NCBI RefSeq assembly: GCF_015319355.1
Contig: NZ_JADILU010000003.1
Coordinates: 62,001-126,000 of the forward strand
Reading direction: 5' to 3'
Length of the DNA stretch: 64,000 bases
Source: Psychroserpens luteus
GTDB taxonomy: Bacteria; Bacteroidota; Bacteroidia; Flavobacteriales; Flavobacteriaceae
Part shown: positions 34,169 through 42,809 of the stretch, piece by piece
How the letters are laid out: each line of letters starts with the position of its first letter
Position numbering within the stretch: position 1 is the first letter of the stretch
Made by a program: the position numbers and the translations under genes
Notes under the pieces: model-generated
Seen by the model: the letters and a program-made list of their open reading frames with translations, nothing else
What the model was told of the DNA's origin: nothing
Databases searched by the model: none

Positions 34169-35389
34169 TTAATTAATAGATAATTTTATTTTTTGTGATG
34201 GTCTTGTATTTAAATCTTCATTAAAGTAAACTATTTTAGGATTTATAGAGATTTGATTTTTAAATACTTCATAAGTGGTCCATTCGTTTTTGATCTCATA
34301 ATCTTTAGGGTAGTTTATGGGTTTAACCATAATTGTATCGTCGTCAACTTTTATTTCAATACTTGTAGCAAAGTCTTTTATATAAGATAAAGCATTGCCT
34401 TTATTTATCTTATTGATTAATCGGGTATTTATGTCCTTTTGTGTGCTTTCATCTAAAAAGGATTGATTTATGAAATTGATATCTGTATAGACAACCAGAT
34501 CTTTATTAATTTCTTGTTCGCAACTTGATAAGTTTTTAACGTCACTATCATAGGTAAGCTCATCAAAAAAATTAAATAATTCAAAATCTATTGTCAACTT
34601 TTCATTGCTCATGAATTCTTTGATGGATTGAGCAACATATAAAGGGTCTTTATTGGCTAAATATTTCCAAGGGTTACTTAAAGCACTGTTTTCTAGTCCT
34701 TTTTCACTACTATAGTGTTCAATATTAGTCAAGAATTTATTAATAAAATCATTGACAATTTCTAAGCTTTTTTCTAAATAAGCATCATGTTCTAGATTCT
34801 CGACACCTAATTTCGTAATCCAAACTCTATCAATTTCTCGTGGATTAATTAGACCTGAGAATTCTTGATACGTTTCTCCAATAGACTCCAATGGGTCGCT
34901 AATTAATAAATATTCACATCCATTAAGTTTTCCGTAGCCACTTATGATATTCATGTGAGCTTTACCATTTTTTCTAACTTTTAATACTATTGGCGATTGA
35001 TTATCAATAAGCGTTTGTTTTATAAAACCAAAATCTTTTAATGAATTGCAGTCTTTAATTTCAGTGGCATTAAAACCACTAAAACCAAAAATTGATTTTA
35101 AATCATTCTCTTCTAAAGCTATATTGCATCCATTTGGGATTTTATTTGATGCACTACAACAATTAGAACTTTTGTAATTATTAATGTTTCCTATTAATAA
35201 ACTGTCAATTGGATGATTTTCTTTGATGTCTTTGTATGTACTGGCAAGTTCACATTGTTTTGTCCCAATTTTTGATTTTGCATTAAGACCTTTTATCATT
35301 TGTTCTAAGCACGCAGCCCAACACCAATAAGAATAACTTGGTTGAGATACATATTTCAAACTCTGAAAACAAAAAAACGAGTGACTCAT
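34169..35389 (-). CDS. papain-like cysteine protease family protein (C39/AvrRpt2-like)
   Basis: 406 aa. The N-terminal domain has the signature Y-W-C-W-A-A-C-L-E-Q-M with nucleophile Cys about 23, and the catalytic His in G-K-A-H-M-N-I-I-S-G-Y-G (about 144) followed by D in L-L-I-S-D-P (about 160). The C-terminal 230 residues are unrelated to known proteases I can name. No signal peptide, so it is either cytosolic or leaves by a non-Sec route. Downstream sits the 197-aa unknown gene. Confidence 0.75.
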   Translation of the reverse strand: MSHSFFCFQSLKYVSQPSYSYWCWAACLEQMIKGLNAKSKIGTKQCELASTYKDIKENHPIDSLLIGNINNYKSSNCCSASNKIPNGCNIALEENDLKSIFGFSGFNATEIKDCNSLKDFGFIKQTLIDNQSPIVLKVRKNGKAHMNIISGYGKLNGCEYLLISDPLESIGETYQEFSGLINPREIDRVWITKLGVENLEHDAYLEKSLEIVNDFINKFLTNIEHYSSEKGLENSALSNPWKYLANKDPLYVAQSIKEFMSNEKLTIDFELFNFFDELTYDSDVKNLSSCEQEINKDLVVYTDINFINQSFLDESTQKDINTRLINKINKGNALSYIKDFATSIEIKVDDDTIMVKPINYPKDYEIKNEWTTYEVFKNQISINPKIVYFNEDLNTRPSQKIKLSIN

Positions 35390-35557
35390 GGAAATTAATT
35401 AATAGCTCAAAGATGCAAAGCAGGAACACATCAAAACATACCTAGTATAAGGTATATTGAATCAATAAGTTACATAAAATTTTAACAGATTATTGAAAAT
35501 TCTGTCAAAGTGTTAAAATTTCCAAAGAAAAGAAGATGAAAAGAAGATGAAAAGAAA

Positions 35558-35743
35558 TTACACAAAAATAAATTTAATAGCAGCAATCATGAGCAAAAAA
35601 CCAATAAAAGCAACCAATACCCAAACGCTTCCTTTGTAGTACTTTTTGTGTAAATTAATATCTTTTTTGTAAGCAAGAAATATGAATACAGCAAAAACCA
35701 ATGCGAATAAAACTCCGAAAATCAATTGACCATTACTAAACAT
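35558..35743 (-). CDS. small conserved membrane protein
   Basis: 61 aa from the Met at 35743 (MFSNGQLIFGVLF); the frame extends 13 codons upstream but the longer start lacks support. Two hydrophobic segments (about 7-23 and 40-58) around a Lys-rich cytoplasmic loop K-K-D-I-N-L-H-K-K-Y. Common in Flavobacteriaceae; function unknown. Confidence 0.6.
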   Translation of the reverse strand: MFSNGQLIFGVLFALVFAVFIFLAYKKDINLHKKYYKGSVWVLVAFIGFLLMIAAIKFIFV

Positions 35744-35817
35744 ATCGTTATTTTTATGCAAAATTACGAAACTAAATAACAAGATTTCCGTTTTTACGGA
35801 AATGAAAATATATTTTC

Positions 35818-36204
35818 ATGAAGAATAAAATAGAAGCAGTAAAAGCATTTCATACCGCGTTTAAAATTGGTCATAGAGAAACGCCTAAAGCCGATTTAGG
35901 AATTGATAAAAACATGCTGCGTTATAAATTAATGCGAGAAGAAAATGAAGAATACTTAGAAGCAGCAAATGATAACGATTTGGTTGAAGTTGCAGATGCT
36001 CTTGGTGATATGCTTTACATTCTCTGCGGTACAATTATAGAACACGGTTTACAACATAAAATAGAAGAAGTTTTTAACGAAATTCAACGTAGTAATATGA
36101 GTAAGTTAGGTGAAGATGGCGAACCTATTTATAGAGAAGATGGTAAAGTTCTAAAAGGACCAAACTATTTTAAACCTCACATCAAATCGATTTTAGAGTT
36201 ATAA
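35818..36204 (+). CDS. MazG-like nucleotide pyrophosphohydrolase
   Basis: 128 aa, all-alpha NTP-PPase superfamily. Metal-binding E-E-N-E-E-Y-L-E-A (about 40-48) and E-V-A-D-A-L-G-D-M (about 57-65) are the classic ExxE and ExxD pair. Predicted to hydrolyse (d)NTPs or modified nucleotides to NMP and PPi as a housecleaning enzyme. Single domain, shorter than full MazG. A strong terminator follows. Confidence 0.88.
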   Translation: MKNKIEAVKAFHTAFKIGHRETPKADLGIDKNMLRYKLMREENEEYLEAANDNDLVEVADALGDMLYILCGTIIEHGLQHKIEEVFNEIQRSNMSKLGEDGEPIYREDGKVLKGPNYFKPHIKSILEL

Positions 36205-36205
36205 A

Positions 36206-36236
36206 AAAAAGAGCCAATTGGCTCTTTTTTTTTTTG
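36206..36236 (+). terminator. intrinsic terminator
   Basis: AGAGCCAA and TTGGCTCT form an 8-bp perfect stem, A-run before and T11 after, so it can work for both the MazG-like gene and the convergent ilvE. Confidence 0.9.
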
Positions 36237-36240
36237 TTTT

Positions 36241-37314
36241 TTACTTTACTTCGAATCTCCATCCGTTTTTATCTTCAGCGAGATTATGTTGTATGTTGAG
36301 CATGTTATTTTTTAAGATGCTAGAGTAGGAGTGATCTCCAATTTCAGGAAGCTCATAATAAGTTTCTTTATATTCAAAACCTTCAATTGGGCTTATTACA
36401 GCAGCAGTTCCTGCTCCAAAAATTTCTTTAAGCGTTCCGTTTTTTGAAGCTTCTACAATTTCAGAAACCTTGATAGGTCTAACTTCACATTCTATATTGT
36501 TGTCTTTTGCTAATTGTATTAAACTCTTACGTGTAACACCATCCAAAATACGATCACTTATTGGAGCTGTAATAAGCGTGTCGTTTATTCTAAAAAACAC
36601 ATTCATTGTACCTGCTTCTTCTAAAAAGGTATGAGTATCAGCATCTGTCCAAATAACTTGTTGGTATCCTTTTTTCTGTGCTAAACTTGTTGGGTAAAAT
36701 TGAGCTGCATAATTTCCAGCTGCTTTTGCAAAACCAACACCTCCATTTGCTGAGCGACTAAACTCTTCAGCAATAAGTACTTTAACAGTTCCTTTATAAT
36801 ACGCTTTTGCAGGAGAACAGATAATCATAAACCTGTAACTATCTGAAGGTGCTGCAGCAATTGCAGAATCTGTTGCAATCGCAAAAGGTCTCAAGTATAA
36901 AGAGTTTCCAATACCAGGTTGGATCCAATCTTTGTCAAGATTTAAAAGTGTAGTTAAACCTTCAAAAAAGTAGTTTTCAGGAAATTCTGGCATTGCCAAC
37001 CTCGCACATGATTTATTAATACGATTAAAATTTTCTTTTGGTCTAAATAAAAAGACTCCACCATCGTCATCCTTATAAGCTTTCATACCTTCAAAAACTG
37101 CTTGACCATAATGGAATACACGAGCAGAAGGATCCATTGACATCGCTTGGTATGGAATGATTTTAGGTTGTTGCCATTCACCATTTACATAATCACAAAT
37201 AAACATGTGATCTGTAAATGTTCTTCCAAAGTTTAAATTATCAAAGTCAACATCTTTAATCTTAGATGTTTTAGCTTTCTCTATGTGTAAATTACTAGTA
37301 TATTTATTTGACAT
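36241..37314 (-). CDS. ilvE: branched-chain amino acid aminotransferase
   Basis: 357 aa, PLP fold type IV. Recognisable landmarks: F-E-G-M-K-A-Y (about 75), L-Y-L-R-P-F (about 125), G-G-V-G-F-A-K-A-A-G-N-Y-A with the Schiff-base Lys about 180, and E-A-G-T-M-N-V-F-F (about 237). Transfers amino groups between Leu/Ile/Val and 2-oxoglutarate in the cytosol. Divergent from the DUF4920 lipoprotein gene. Confidence 0.95.
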   Translation of the reverse strand: MSNKYTSNLHIEKAKTSKIKDVDFDNLNFGRTFTDHMFICDYVNGEWQQPKIIPYQAMSMDPSARVFHYGQAVFEGMKAYKDDDGGVFLFRPKENFNRINKSCARLAMPEFPENYFFEGLTTLLNLDKDWIQPGIGNSLYLRPFAIATDSAIAAAPSDSYRFMIICSPAKAYYKGTVKVLIAEEFSRSANGGVGFAKAAGNYAAQFYPTSLAQKKGYQQVIWTDADTHTFLEEAGTMNVFFRINDTLITAPISDRILDGVTRKSLIQLAKDNNIECEVRPIKVSEIVEASKNGTLKEIFGAGTAAVISPIEGFEYKETYYELPEIGDHSYSSILKNNMLNIQHNLAEDKNGWRFEVK

Positions 37315-37391
37315 TTTGTTGTGTTATTTTGTTTTGCAAAAGTACACATTTAGCATGATTTTTTTTAAATTAAATTTTCTAAAAAAATCCG

Positions 37392-37399
37392 TAGCTTTG
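37392..37399 (+). promoter_or_regulatory. candidate -7 element for the DUF4920 gene
   Basis: TAGCTTTG matches TAnnTTTG, 31 bp before the ATG at 37431. The -33 region is AT-rich without a clear TTG. Confidence 0.4.
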
Positions 37400-37430
37400 A
37401 TATCTTAAAATTAAAAATAAATAAATTAAA

Positions 37431-37958
37431 ATGAAACATATTTTAACAGTAGTATTTACAGTTCTATTATTAGTATCCTGTAAAGAAGAGAAAAAAGCTG
37501 AAGGAGACCTTGCAACAGTAGAAACTGAAGCACAAACAGAACTTCAAGATGTCAAATATGCATCATTTGGTAAAAAGATTATAGCATCAGATGCGCTCTC
37601 AGCAGAACGTATGGCTGTTCATTATTCTAATATGAAAGTTGGTGATACGATTGATGCGAAAATGATTGCTAAAGTTGATGAGGTTTGTCAAGCAAAAGGT
37701 TGCTGGATGAAATTAGACTTGCCAGATGGAGAACAAGTGATGGTAAAATTTAAAGACTACGGTTTTTTTATGCCTAAAGATATCTCTGGTAAAGAGGTTA
37801 TTATTAATGGTAAAGCTTATGTAAATGAAGTTCCAGTTGATGAGCAACGTCATTATGCAGAAGATGGTGGAGCAACTCCAGAAGAGATTGCAAAAATTAC
37901 TGAGCCTAAGAAAACATTGTCTTTTGAGGCAGATGGTGTACTTTTAAAAGAAGACTAA
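37431..37958 (+). CDS. DUF4920 domain lipoprotein
   Basis: 175 aa with lipobox L-V-S-C (Cys about 17). DUF4920 features: A-S-F-G-K-K-I, a conserved Cys pair in D-E-V-C-Q-A-K-G-C-W-M, V-K-F-K-D-Y-G-F-F-M-P, and D-E-Q-R-H-Y-A-E-D-G-G. The Cys/His residues suggest a metal or redox role in the envelope. Its TAA overlaps the ATG of the small cytochrome gene, so the two are coupled and may be functionally linked. Confidence 0.88.
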   Translation: MKHILTVVFTVLLLVSCKEEKKAEGDLATVETEAQTELQDVKYASFGKKIIASDALSAERMAVHYSNMKVGDTIDAKMIAKVDEVCQAKGCWMKLDLPDGEQVMVKFKDYGFFMPKDISGKEVIINGKAYVNEVPVDEQRHYAEDGGATPEEIAKITEPKKTLSFEADGVLLKED

Positions 37959-38404
37959 TGAAAGTTTTTTTTGGATCCTTGGTTGTGTTTTTATTTTTAA
38001 GCTGTAATTCTTCGGAAAAGGTTGAAAATAAAGTCGTCATAACCGATGGTACCAAAACTTATGATGTTTATCAGCCTTCTGAAATGTCATCGCTCATGAA
38101 AGGCATGTATGCTTATAACATGCAGCTAAAAGCAGATATTGAAGCAGGAAAAGAATTAACTGGCGAATTTCCAGAGGAGTTCTTAGATATTCATTCGGCA
38201 GTATTATCAGACACTAAGTTGCGTAATGAAAACTTTAAACATTATTCGGCTAAATTTATTGAAGCGCAACGAGATATTTTTTCTCAAGACTCTCTATCAT
38301 CGGTAGAAGAGCGTTACAATAACTCCATCAATATGTGTTTGTCATGTCACAAAACAGAATGCACAGGACCAATACCAAAAATCAAAAAATTATTGATTAA
38401 ATAA
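37958..38404 (+). CDS. small lipoprotein with a single c-type heme motif
   Basis: 148 aa. Lipobox F-L-S-C (Cys about 16). The C-terminus holds C-L-S-C-H (about 127-131) in M-C-L-S-C-H-K-T-E-C-T-G-P-I-P, a heme c binding site near the end of a helical domain, like cytochrome c' type folds. Predicted envelope electron carrier or heme sensor. Starts in the stop codon of the DUF4920 gene. Confidence 0.75.
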   Translation: MKVFFGSLVVFLFLSCNSSEKVENKVVITDGTKTYDVYQPSEMSSLMKGMYAYNMQLKADIEAGKELTGEFPEEFLDIHSAVLSDTKLRNENFKHYSAKFIEAQRDIFSQDSLSSVEERYNNSINMCLSCHKTECTGPIPKIKKLLIK

Positions 38405-38409
38405 ATAAT

Positions 38410-39087
38410 GTGCAACGAAAAATAATTACCACAGCAGATGGCTCAAAAACCATTCAAATAGAAGATTGGAATGAGCAATATCATTCTGTTCATGGTGCAA
38501 TACAAGAAGCAAATCATGTGTATATAAAACATGGTTTGCTTTTTTTTTCTTCGGAAATATTAGCACAACAAGAATCTGAAATATCCATATTAGAAATTGG
38601 TTTTGGTACAGGTTTAAATGCCTTACTCACGCAATTAAAGGCAGAGGAAATAAACCTAAAAGTCAATTATGTTGGTATAGAAGCTTTTCCTATTTCTTCG
38701 GAAGAATTAGAACAACTAAACTATGCTGTAGAGTTACAAGTTCCTTCAGATAAATTGAATCAACTTCATAGTTGCTCTTGGGAAGAAGAACATGAAATTT
38801 CCGAAGCATTTAAACTTAAAAAGCAACAGCAGTTATTTAAAGATATTTCTGCAGAAAACAAATTCGATGTTATTTATTTTGATGCTTTTGGAGCACGAGT
38901 ACAACCAGAACTTTGGACAGAAGAAATTTTTAAGATCATGTACAAAGCACTAAAACAAAATGGAGTGCTCACAACCTATGCTGCCATTGGTAAAGTTCGT
39001 CGTACTTTAATCGCTTTAGGCTTTGAAGTAGAACGTCTGGATGGTCCTCCAGGAAAACGTCACATGCTTAGAGCTGTCAAACGTTAA
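38410..39087 (+). CDS. mnmD: tRNA (mnm5s2U34)-methyltransferase MnmD
   Basis: 225 aa with a GTG start at 38410. SAM-binding I-L-E-I-G-F-G-T-G-L-N-A-L-L (about 60-73), D-V-I-Y-F-D-A-F-G-A-R-V-Q-P-E-L-W (about 155-171) and the C-terminal G-P-P-G-K-R-H-M-L-R-A match MnmD, the stand-alone methyltransferase part of MnmC. It completes 5-methylaminomethyl-2-thiouridine at the tRNA wobble base. Just downstream of the cytochrome gene (5 bp), likely read through. Confidence 0.9.
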   Translation: MQRKIITTADGSKTIQIEDWNEQYHSVHGAIQEANHVYIKHGLLFFSSEILAQQESEISILEIGFGTGLNALLTQLKAEEINLKVNYVGIEAFPISSEELEQLNYAVELQVPSDKLNQLHSCSWEEEHEISEAFKLKKQQQLFKDISAENKFDVIYFDAFGARVQPELWTEEIFKIMYKALKQNGVLTTYAAIGKVRRTLIALGFEVERLDGPPGKRHMLRAVKR

Positions 39088-39126
39088 ACCCTTATTAAAA
39101 CAGTATTGCTTGATTTGATATTTGAT

Positions 39127-39134
39127 TAAATTTG
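39127..39134 (+). promoter_or_regulatory. candidate -7 element for the TIGR01777 epimerase gene
   Basis: TAAATTTG matches TAnnTTTG, 7 bp before ATG 39142, with a TTG near 39107 in -33 position. A very short leader would result. Confidence 0.35.
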
Positions 39135-39141
39135 TTATACT

Positions 39142-40050
39142 ATGAAAACAGTTTTAATTACAGGTGCTACGGGTTTAATTGGCAAAGAAATTGTGCAAAT
39201 TTGTCATGAGCAAAATATCAATGTTCATTATCTAACAACTTCAAAAGATAAAATTAGCACTCTAGATAATTATAGAGGGTTTTACTGGAATCCAGATAAA
39301 AAAGAGATTGATGCATCATGTTTTGAAGGTGTCACTTCTATCATTAATTTAGTTGGAGCTTCCATTTCTAAACGCTGGACAGATAGTTACAAAAAAGAAA
39401 TCATTACTAGTAGAACTCAAACTGCACAGTTATTATTTGATACGATTACAGCTCACAATTTCCCTGTAAAACAAATTGTTTCTGCTAGTGCGATTGGGAT
39501 TTATCCAGATTCATTAACTAAATACTATGATGAAGAGGATAAAGAAAAATCTGATTCTTTTTTAGGACAAGTTGTGAGACAATGGGAAGCATCGGTTAAT
39601 CAATTTTCATCTGTGGGTATTAAGGTCGCAAAAATTAGAATAGGTTTGGTGCTCTCAAAAGATGGAGGCGCTTTACCAGAAATTGCAAAGCCTATTCGTT
39701 TTGGAGCAGGTGCTCCATTTGGAAGCGGAGAACAATGGCAATCATGGATTCATGTTAAAGATTTAGCTCGTTTATTCGTTTTTGCTGTTACAAACGATTT
39801 AGAAGGGATTTATAATGGTGTTGCTCCAAATCCAGTTTCTAACACAGAATTAACCAAAACGGTTGCTAAAACACTTCATAAACCACTTTTCTTACCAAAT
39901 ATTCCAGAATTTGCAATGAAACTCGTTTTGGGAGAGATGCATATTTTGCTTTTTGAAAGTCAGCGTGTGTGTGGTTCAAAAATTGAAAAAACTGGATTTA
40001 ATTTTGAATACCATCATCTAGAACCTGCATTATTGGAGATTTTTAGTTAG
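39142..40050 (+). CDS. TIGR01777 family epimerase/oxidoreductase (extended SDR)
   Basis: 302 aa. N-terminal Rossmann G-A-T-G-L-I-G (about 7-13), N-L-V-G-A-S-I (about 71), S-A-S-A-I-G-I-Y (about 113), a diverged catalytic region around the following Y/K, and G-S-G-E-Q-W-Q-S-W-I-H-V-K-D near 195 are diagnostic of the TIGR01777/YfcH group. NAD(P)-dependent sugar-nucleotide-like epimerase; substrate unknown. Confidence 0.9.
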   Translation: MKTVLITGATGLIGKEIVQICHEQNINVHYLTTSKDKISTLDNYRGFYWNPDKKEIDASCFEGVTSIINLVGASISKRWTDSYKKEIITSRTQTAQLLFDTITAHNFPVKQIVSASAIGIYPDSLTKYYDEEDKEKSDSFLGQVVRQWEASVNQFSSVGIKVAKIRIGLVLSKDGGALPEIAKPIRFGAGAPFGSGEQWQSWIHVKDLARLFVFAVTNDLEGIYNGVAPNPVSNTELTKTVAKTLHKPLFLPNIPEFAMKLVLGEMHILLFESQRVCGSKIEKTGFNFEYHHLEPALLEIFS

Positions 40051-40155
40051 AATTCTACTTCTCGTTTTTCTTTACAGTATCTAATCTATTTAGCCATATT
40101 TTTTTTACTTGAAAATAAATAGTTTTAAAAAATTTGTGATTTTCAAAATGTAAAG

Positions 40156-40163
40156 TATATTTG
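40156..40163 (+). promoter_or_regulatory. promoter -7 element of the membrane/XRE gene pair
   Basis: TATATTTG matches TAnnTTTG and is preceded 20 bp upstream by a TTG at about 40133. Best-supported Bacteroidota promoter of the window. Confidence 0.5.
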
Positions 40164-40169
40164 TCATAT

Positions 40170-40187
40170 AGTAAAAATAATTTTACT
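40170..40187. promoter_or_regulatory. candidate operator for the XRE regulator
   Basis: AGTAAAA-ATAA-TTTTACT, an 18-bp inverted repeat directly after the -7 element, where a repressor would block transcription. The regulator is the second gene of the same transcript, so autoregulation is likely. Confidence 0.45.
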
Positions 40188-40211
40188 TAATATAAAATAT
40201 ACTTGTCAGTC

Positions 40212-40661
40212 ATGGGGAAACAGAATTATATAGAATGCGAAAGAAGAGGATTAGAAAAACTCATTAATTTTAGATTACCACATAATTTTTATACAATCGG
40301 TATGGTTATTATAGGAGCTGCAATCGTTATGATGTTTGTTAGGGCATTTGCTTTAGAAGGAGATCAAAACGTATTGAAGGAGGTATTACGAAAGTTGCTT
40401 TTAGTTGGTATGTTGTTGATGTCTATTGCAAAAGATAAAGATGAAGATGAGATGGTTGTAAAATTAAGAATGCAGTCCTATACCTATGCATTCATTGCAG
40501 GTGTTGTATATGCTTTAATTATGCCATTTGTTGATTATGGTGTATCAAATGCATTGAAAGCTGAAGGTGAAGCATTTCATGATATTGGAGATTTTCAAGT
40601 CTTATTGTTCATGCTTATGATACAATTGTTGTGTTTTCACGCTTTAAAGCGCATGAGATAA
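40212..40661 (+). CDS. small membrane protein paired with an XRE regulator
   Basis: 149 aa from ATG 40212 (MGKQNYIECERRG); a TTG at 40203 would add three residues. Four hydrophobic segments (about 25-43, 57-75, 95-115 and 128-143), no enzyme motif. Its TAA overlaps the ATG of the XRE gene (TAATG), the common Bacteroidota arrangement of an integral membrane protein with its own DNA-binding regulator. Role unknown, possibly stress or envelope sensing. Confidence 0.75.
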   Translation: MGKQNYIECERRGLEKLINFRLPHNFYTIGMVIIGAAIVMMFVRAFALEGDQNVLKEVLRKLLLVGMLLMSIAKDKDEDEMVVKLRMQSYTYAFIAGVVYALIMPFVDYGVSNALKAEGEAFHDIGDFQVLLFMLMIQLLCFHALKRMR

Positions 40662-40861
40662 TGGAAAACACGATAAAAGTAGAACGTGCCATTTTGAATT
40701 TAACTCAAGGTGATTTAGCTGAAAAAATTGGTGTATCACGTCAAACGATAAATTCTATTGAAGCTAATAGATATGTGCCATCGACGGTTTTGGCGCTTAA
40801 ACTTTCCGAAGTATTTGGAAAACCAGTAAATAATTTTTTTAAACTCTCCAGCGATGATTAA
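40661..40861 (+). CDS. XRE-family HTH transcriptional regulator
   Basis: 66 aa starting at the ATG 40661 that overlaps the upstream stop; a longer frame begins at 40631 but is not needed. HTH: L-T-Q-G-D-L-A-E-K-I-G-V-S-R-Q-T-I-N-S-I-E, followed by P-S-T-V-L-A-L-K-L-S-E-V-F. Short Cro/C1-type repressor, likely acting on the operator at 40170. Confidence 0.9.
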   Translation: MENTIKVERAILNLTQGDLAEKIGVSRQTINSIEANRYVPSTVLALKLSEVFGKPVNNFFKLSSDD

Positions 40862-40896
40862 TTTATGTTTGTTTTTGTCAGTATTGTTATTGAAGA

Positions 40897-41571
40897 TTAT
40901 TTTAATGATTCTATAAAAGAACTCATGCCATTAGTTGCGGTATCTGCAATTACTGTAATGTGTTTTGTACTCGCAATTGCTGGTTTAGGATCAATAAAAT
41001 AAACAGGAGTTCTACTTGGTACATAATTCATTAAACCAGCAGCAGGATAAACTTGCATTGATGTACCGATAATTAATAAAATATCTGCGGTTTCGCAAAT
41101 GTCTATTGATTTTTCAATCATTGGTACATCTTCACCAAACCAAACAATGTGTGGTCTAAGTTGATGACCTTTGTCGCATACATCACCTAAAATTAGATCA
41201 CCTGTCCATGGTTTTATATCCTGTTCATTTTTTGTGCTTTTCACTTTTAGTAATTCGCCATGTAAGTGAATTACATTACTGCTTCCTGCTCGTTCATGTA
41301 AGTCGTCAACATTTTGTGTGATTATGGTTACTTTATAATCTTTCTCTAATGCTGCTAAATCAAAATGCGCACTATTAGGTTTAACTTCATGCAATTGCTT
41401 TCGTCTTTGATTATAAAAATCTAAAACAAGCTCTGGGTTTTTGTTAAAGCCTTGAGGTGTTGCAACTTCCATTACATCATGACCTTCCCAAAGTCCATCA
41501 GCATCTCTAAAGGTTTTTATTCCGCTTTCGGCACTTATTCCTGCGCCAGTTAATACGACTATGTGTTTCAT
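40897..41571 (-). CDS. cobB: Sir2-family NAD-dependent protein deacylase
   Basis: 224 aa. Sirtuin landmarks: L-T-G-A-G-I-S-A-E-S-G-I-K-T-F-R (about 6-21), T-Q-N-V-D-D-L-H-E-R-A-G (about 97-108) and catalytic H-L-H-G-E-L. The usual two zinc Cys pairs are absent (only D-V-C-D-K-G-H is seen), as in zinc-free class III bacterial sirtuins. Removes acyl groups from lysine using NAD+. It starts one base after the stop of the TPR gene. Confidence 0.92.
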   Translation of the reverse strand: MKHIVVLTGAGISAESGIKTFRDADGLWEGHDVMEVATPQGFNKNPELVLDFYNQRRKQLHEVKPNSAHFDLAALEKDYKVTIITQNVDDLHERAGSSNVIHLHGELLKVKSTKNEQDIKPWTGDLILGDVCDKGHQLRPHIVWFGEDVPMIEKSIDICETADILLIIGTSMQVYPAAGLMNYVPSRTPVYFIDPKPAIASTKHITVIADTATNGMSSFIESLK

Positions 41572-42792
41572 TTATTCTGTTTTTTTCCAGTCTGCGAAGT
41601 TCTTAGATATAGAATATCCATTTAATATATTCTCTCCATTTTCATCTTCTTCTTCAATATATTCTACGAGATCTTGTTTGTCGTAACCTTCGGTAATCAA
41701 CCTATCTAGATATAAAGTAGCGTCTGCATAATTTTCCATCAACACTAAAGTGCTTAGATAACCAGATTGACCTTCAAAAAAATCTGGATAATTGTCAATT
41801 GTATATGTATATAAGTTGAGTGCTAAATCATAATTGTTGTCTTCAAATGCTATTCCAGCTTTTACAAAGTTTAAAAAATCATCTTCCGTTTCGTTTTGAA
41901 GCTGATTAACCACTTGAATAGCTTCATAATATTCTTCTTTATAAAGATAGTAATCAATCTTGTTGAGTGCGATTGTGTGGTCGTTTGGAAATGTAGAAAT
42001 CAAATCCTCTAAAGACTTTAAATACTTTTTTTCATCTAATTGACCAGCAATTAATGTTTTTAGTATGAGAAGAAATTTTTCTTTAGAAAGTTCAGATTTA
42101 AAGCCATCCATGATTTTGTAGGCTTTATTGTAATTACCATTATTATTGTATAAAAATGCTTTTAAAAGCTCCAGAGATTCAGGGTTCGGTTTTTGACTTT
42201 CTACAATAGAGTTTTTGGGAACAGTGTATTGCATGAGCCTACCAATTGTACTAGCAAAATGTTCTCCAGTTAAATAAATATACATATCTGAGAATTGTAA
42301 CTCTCCATTAATTTTAACAAGTCTATAATCATGGTAATTCATTCCTGTTTCCGAAGAATATAATCTGAATAAAGCATAATACGTTTGTGCTTCAGTATCG
42401 TATCGATAGTTGACAAAATCATAATATGCACCACTTTTTACATCTGTAATAATTTCATTTGGAAACCCTTTTAATGCGTTATCCATGCCTTTTAAATAGC
42501 CTTTAATAAAAGGGTCTTCACGATTTGCTTTTGGGAAATCACTTAGAACACGATCAAAAAAAATGTTCTTATTTAGTTTAGCCAGAAATGTATCTCCATC
42601 ACTTTCATGAATAGAAGTTTCGATCAATTGACCAAATTCAATTACTTTTTGCGAGTTTTCTTCACTGTAGGCTATCGTATCTTTCAGTGTTTTATTTATA
42701 CTATCTTGCGCATTGATATTTAGATGGCTGATACCAAATAGTAGAAAAATAAATGGTAGATTTATTAGTCTCATAGAGAATATTTTTTTCAT
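41572..42792 (-). CDS. TPR-containing secreted protein
   Basis: 406 aa with a signal peptide (ending I-N-A-Q, about 29). Middle region of mixed strands, then TPR-like helix pairs from about 205 (N-P-E-S-L-E-L-L-K-A-F-L-Y-N-N-N-G-N-Y-N-K-A). Function unknown; TPRs suggest protein contacts in the periplasm. Divergent from trmH with a 17-bp spacer, so the two may share a promoter region. Confidence 0.75.
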   Translation of the reverse strand: MKKIFSMRLINLPFIFLLFGISHLNINAQDSINKTLKDTIAYSEENSQKVIEFGQLIETSIHESDGDTFLAKLNKNIFFDRVLSDFPKANREDPFIKGYLKGMDNALKGFPNEIITDVKSGAYYDFVNYRYDTEAQTYYALFRLYSSETGMNYHDYRLVKINGELQFSDMYIYLTGEHFASTIGRLMQYTVPKNSIVESQKPNPESLELLKAFLYNNNGNYNKAYKIMDGFKSELSKEKFLLILKTLIAGQLDEKKYLKSLEDLISTFPNDHTIALNKIDYYLYKEEYYEAIQVVNQLQNETEDDFLNFVKAGIAFEDNNYDLALNLYTYTIDNYPDFFEGQSGYLSTLVLMENYADATLYLDRLITEGYDKQDLVEYIEEEDENGENILNGYSISKNFADWKKTE

Positions 42793-42809
42793 AAATATAA
42801 TTATTTTTA

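Noticed and set aside
35525-35555. Tandem AAGAAGATGAAA repeat
   Set aside because: Two to three units only, in low-complexity A/G sequence between genes; no functional sign.
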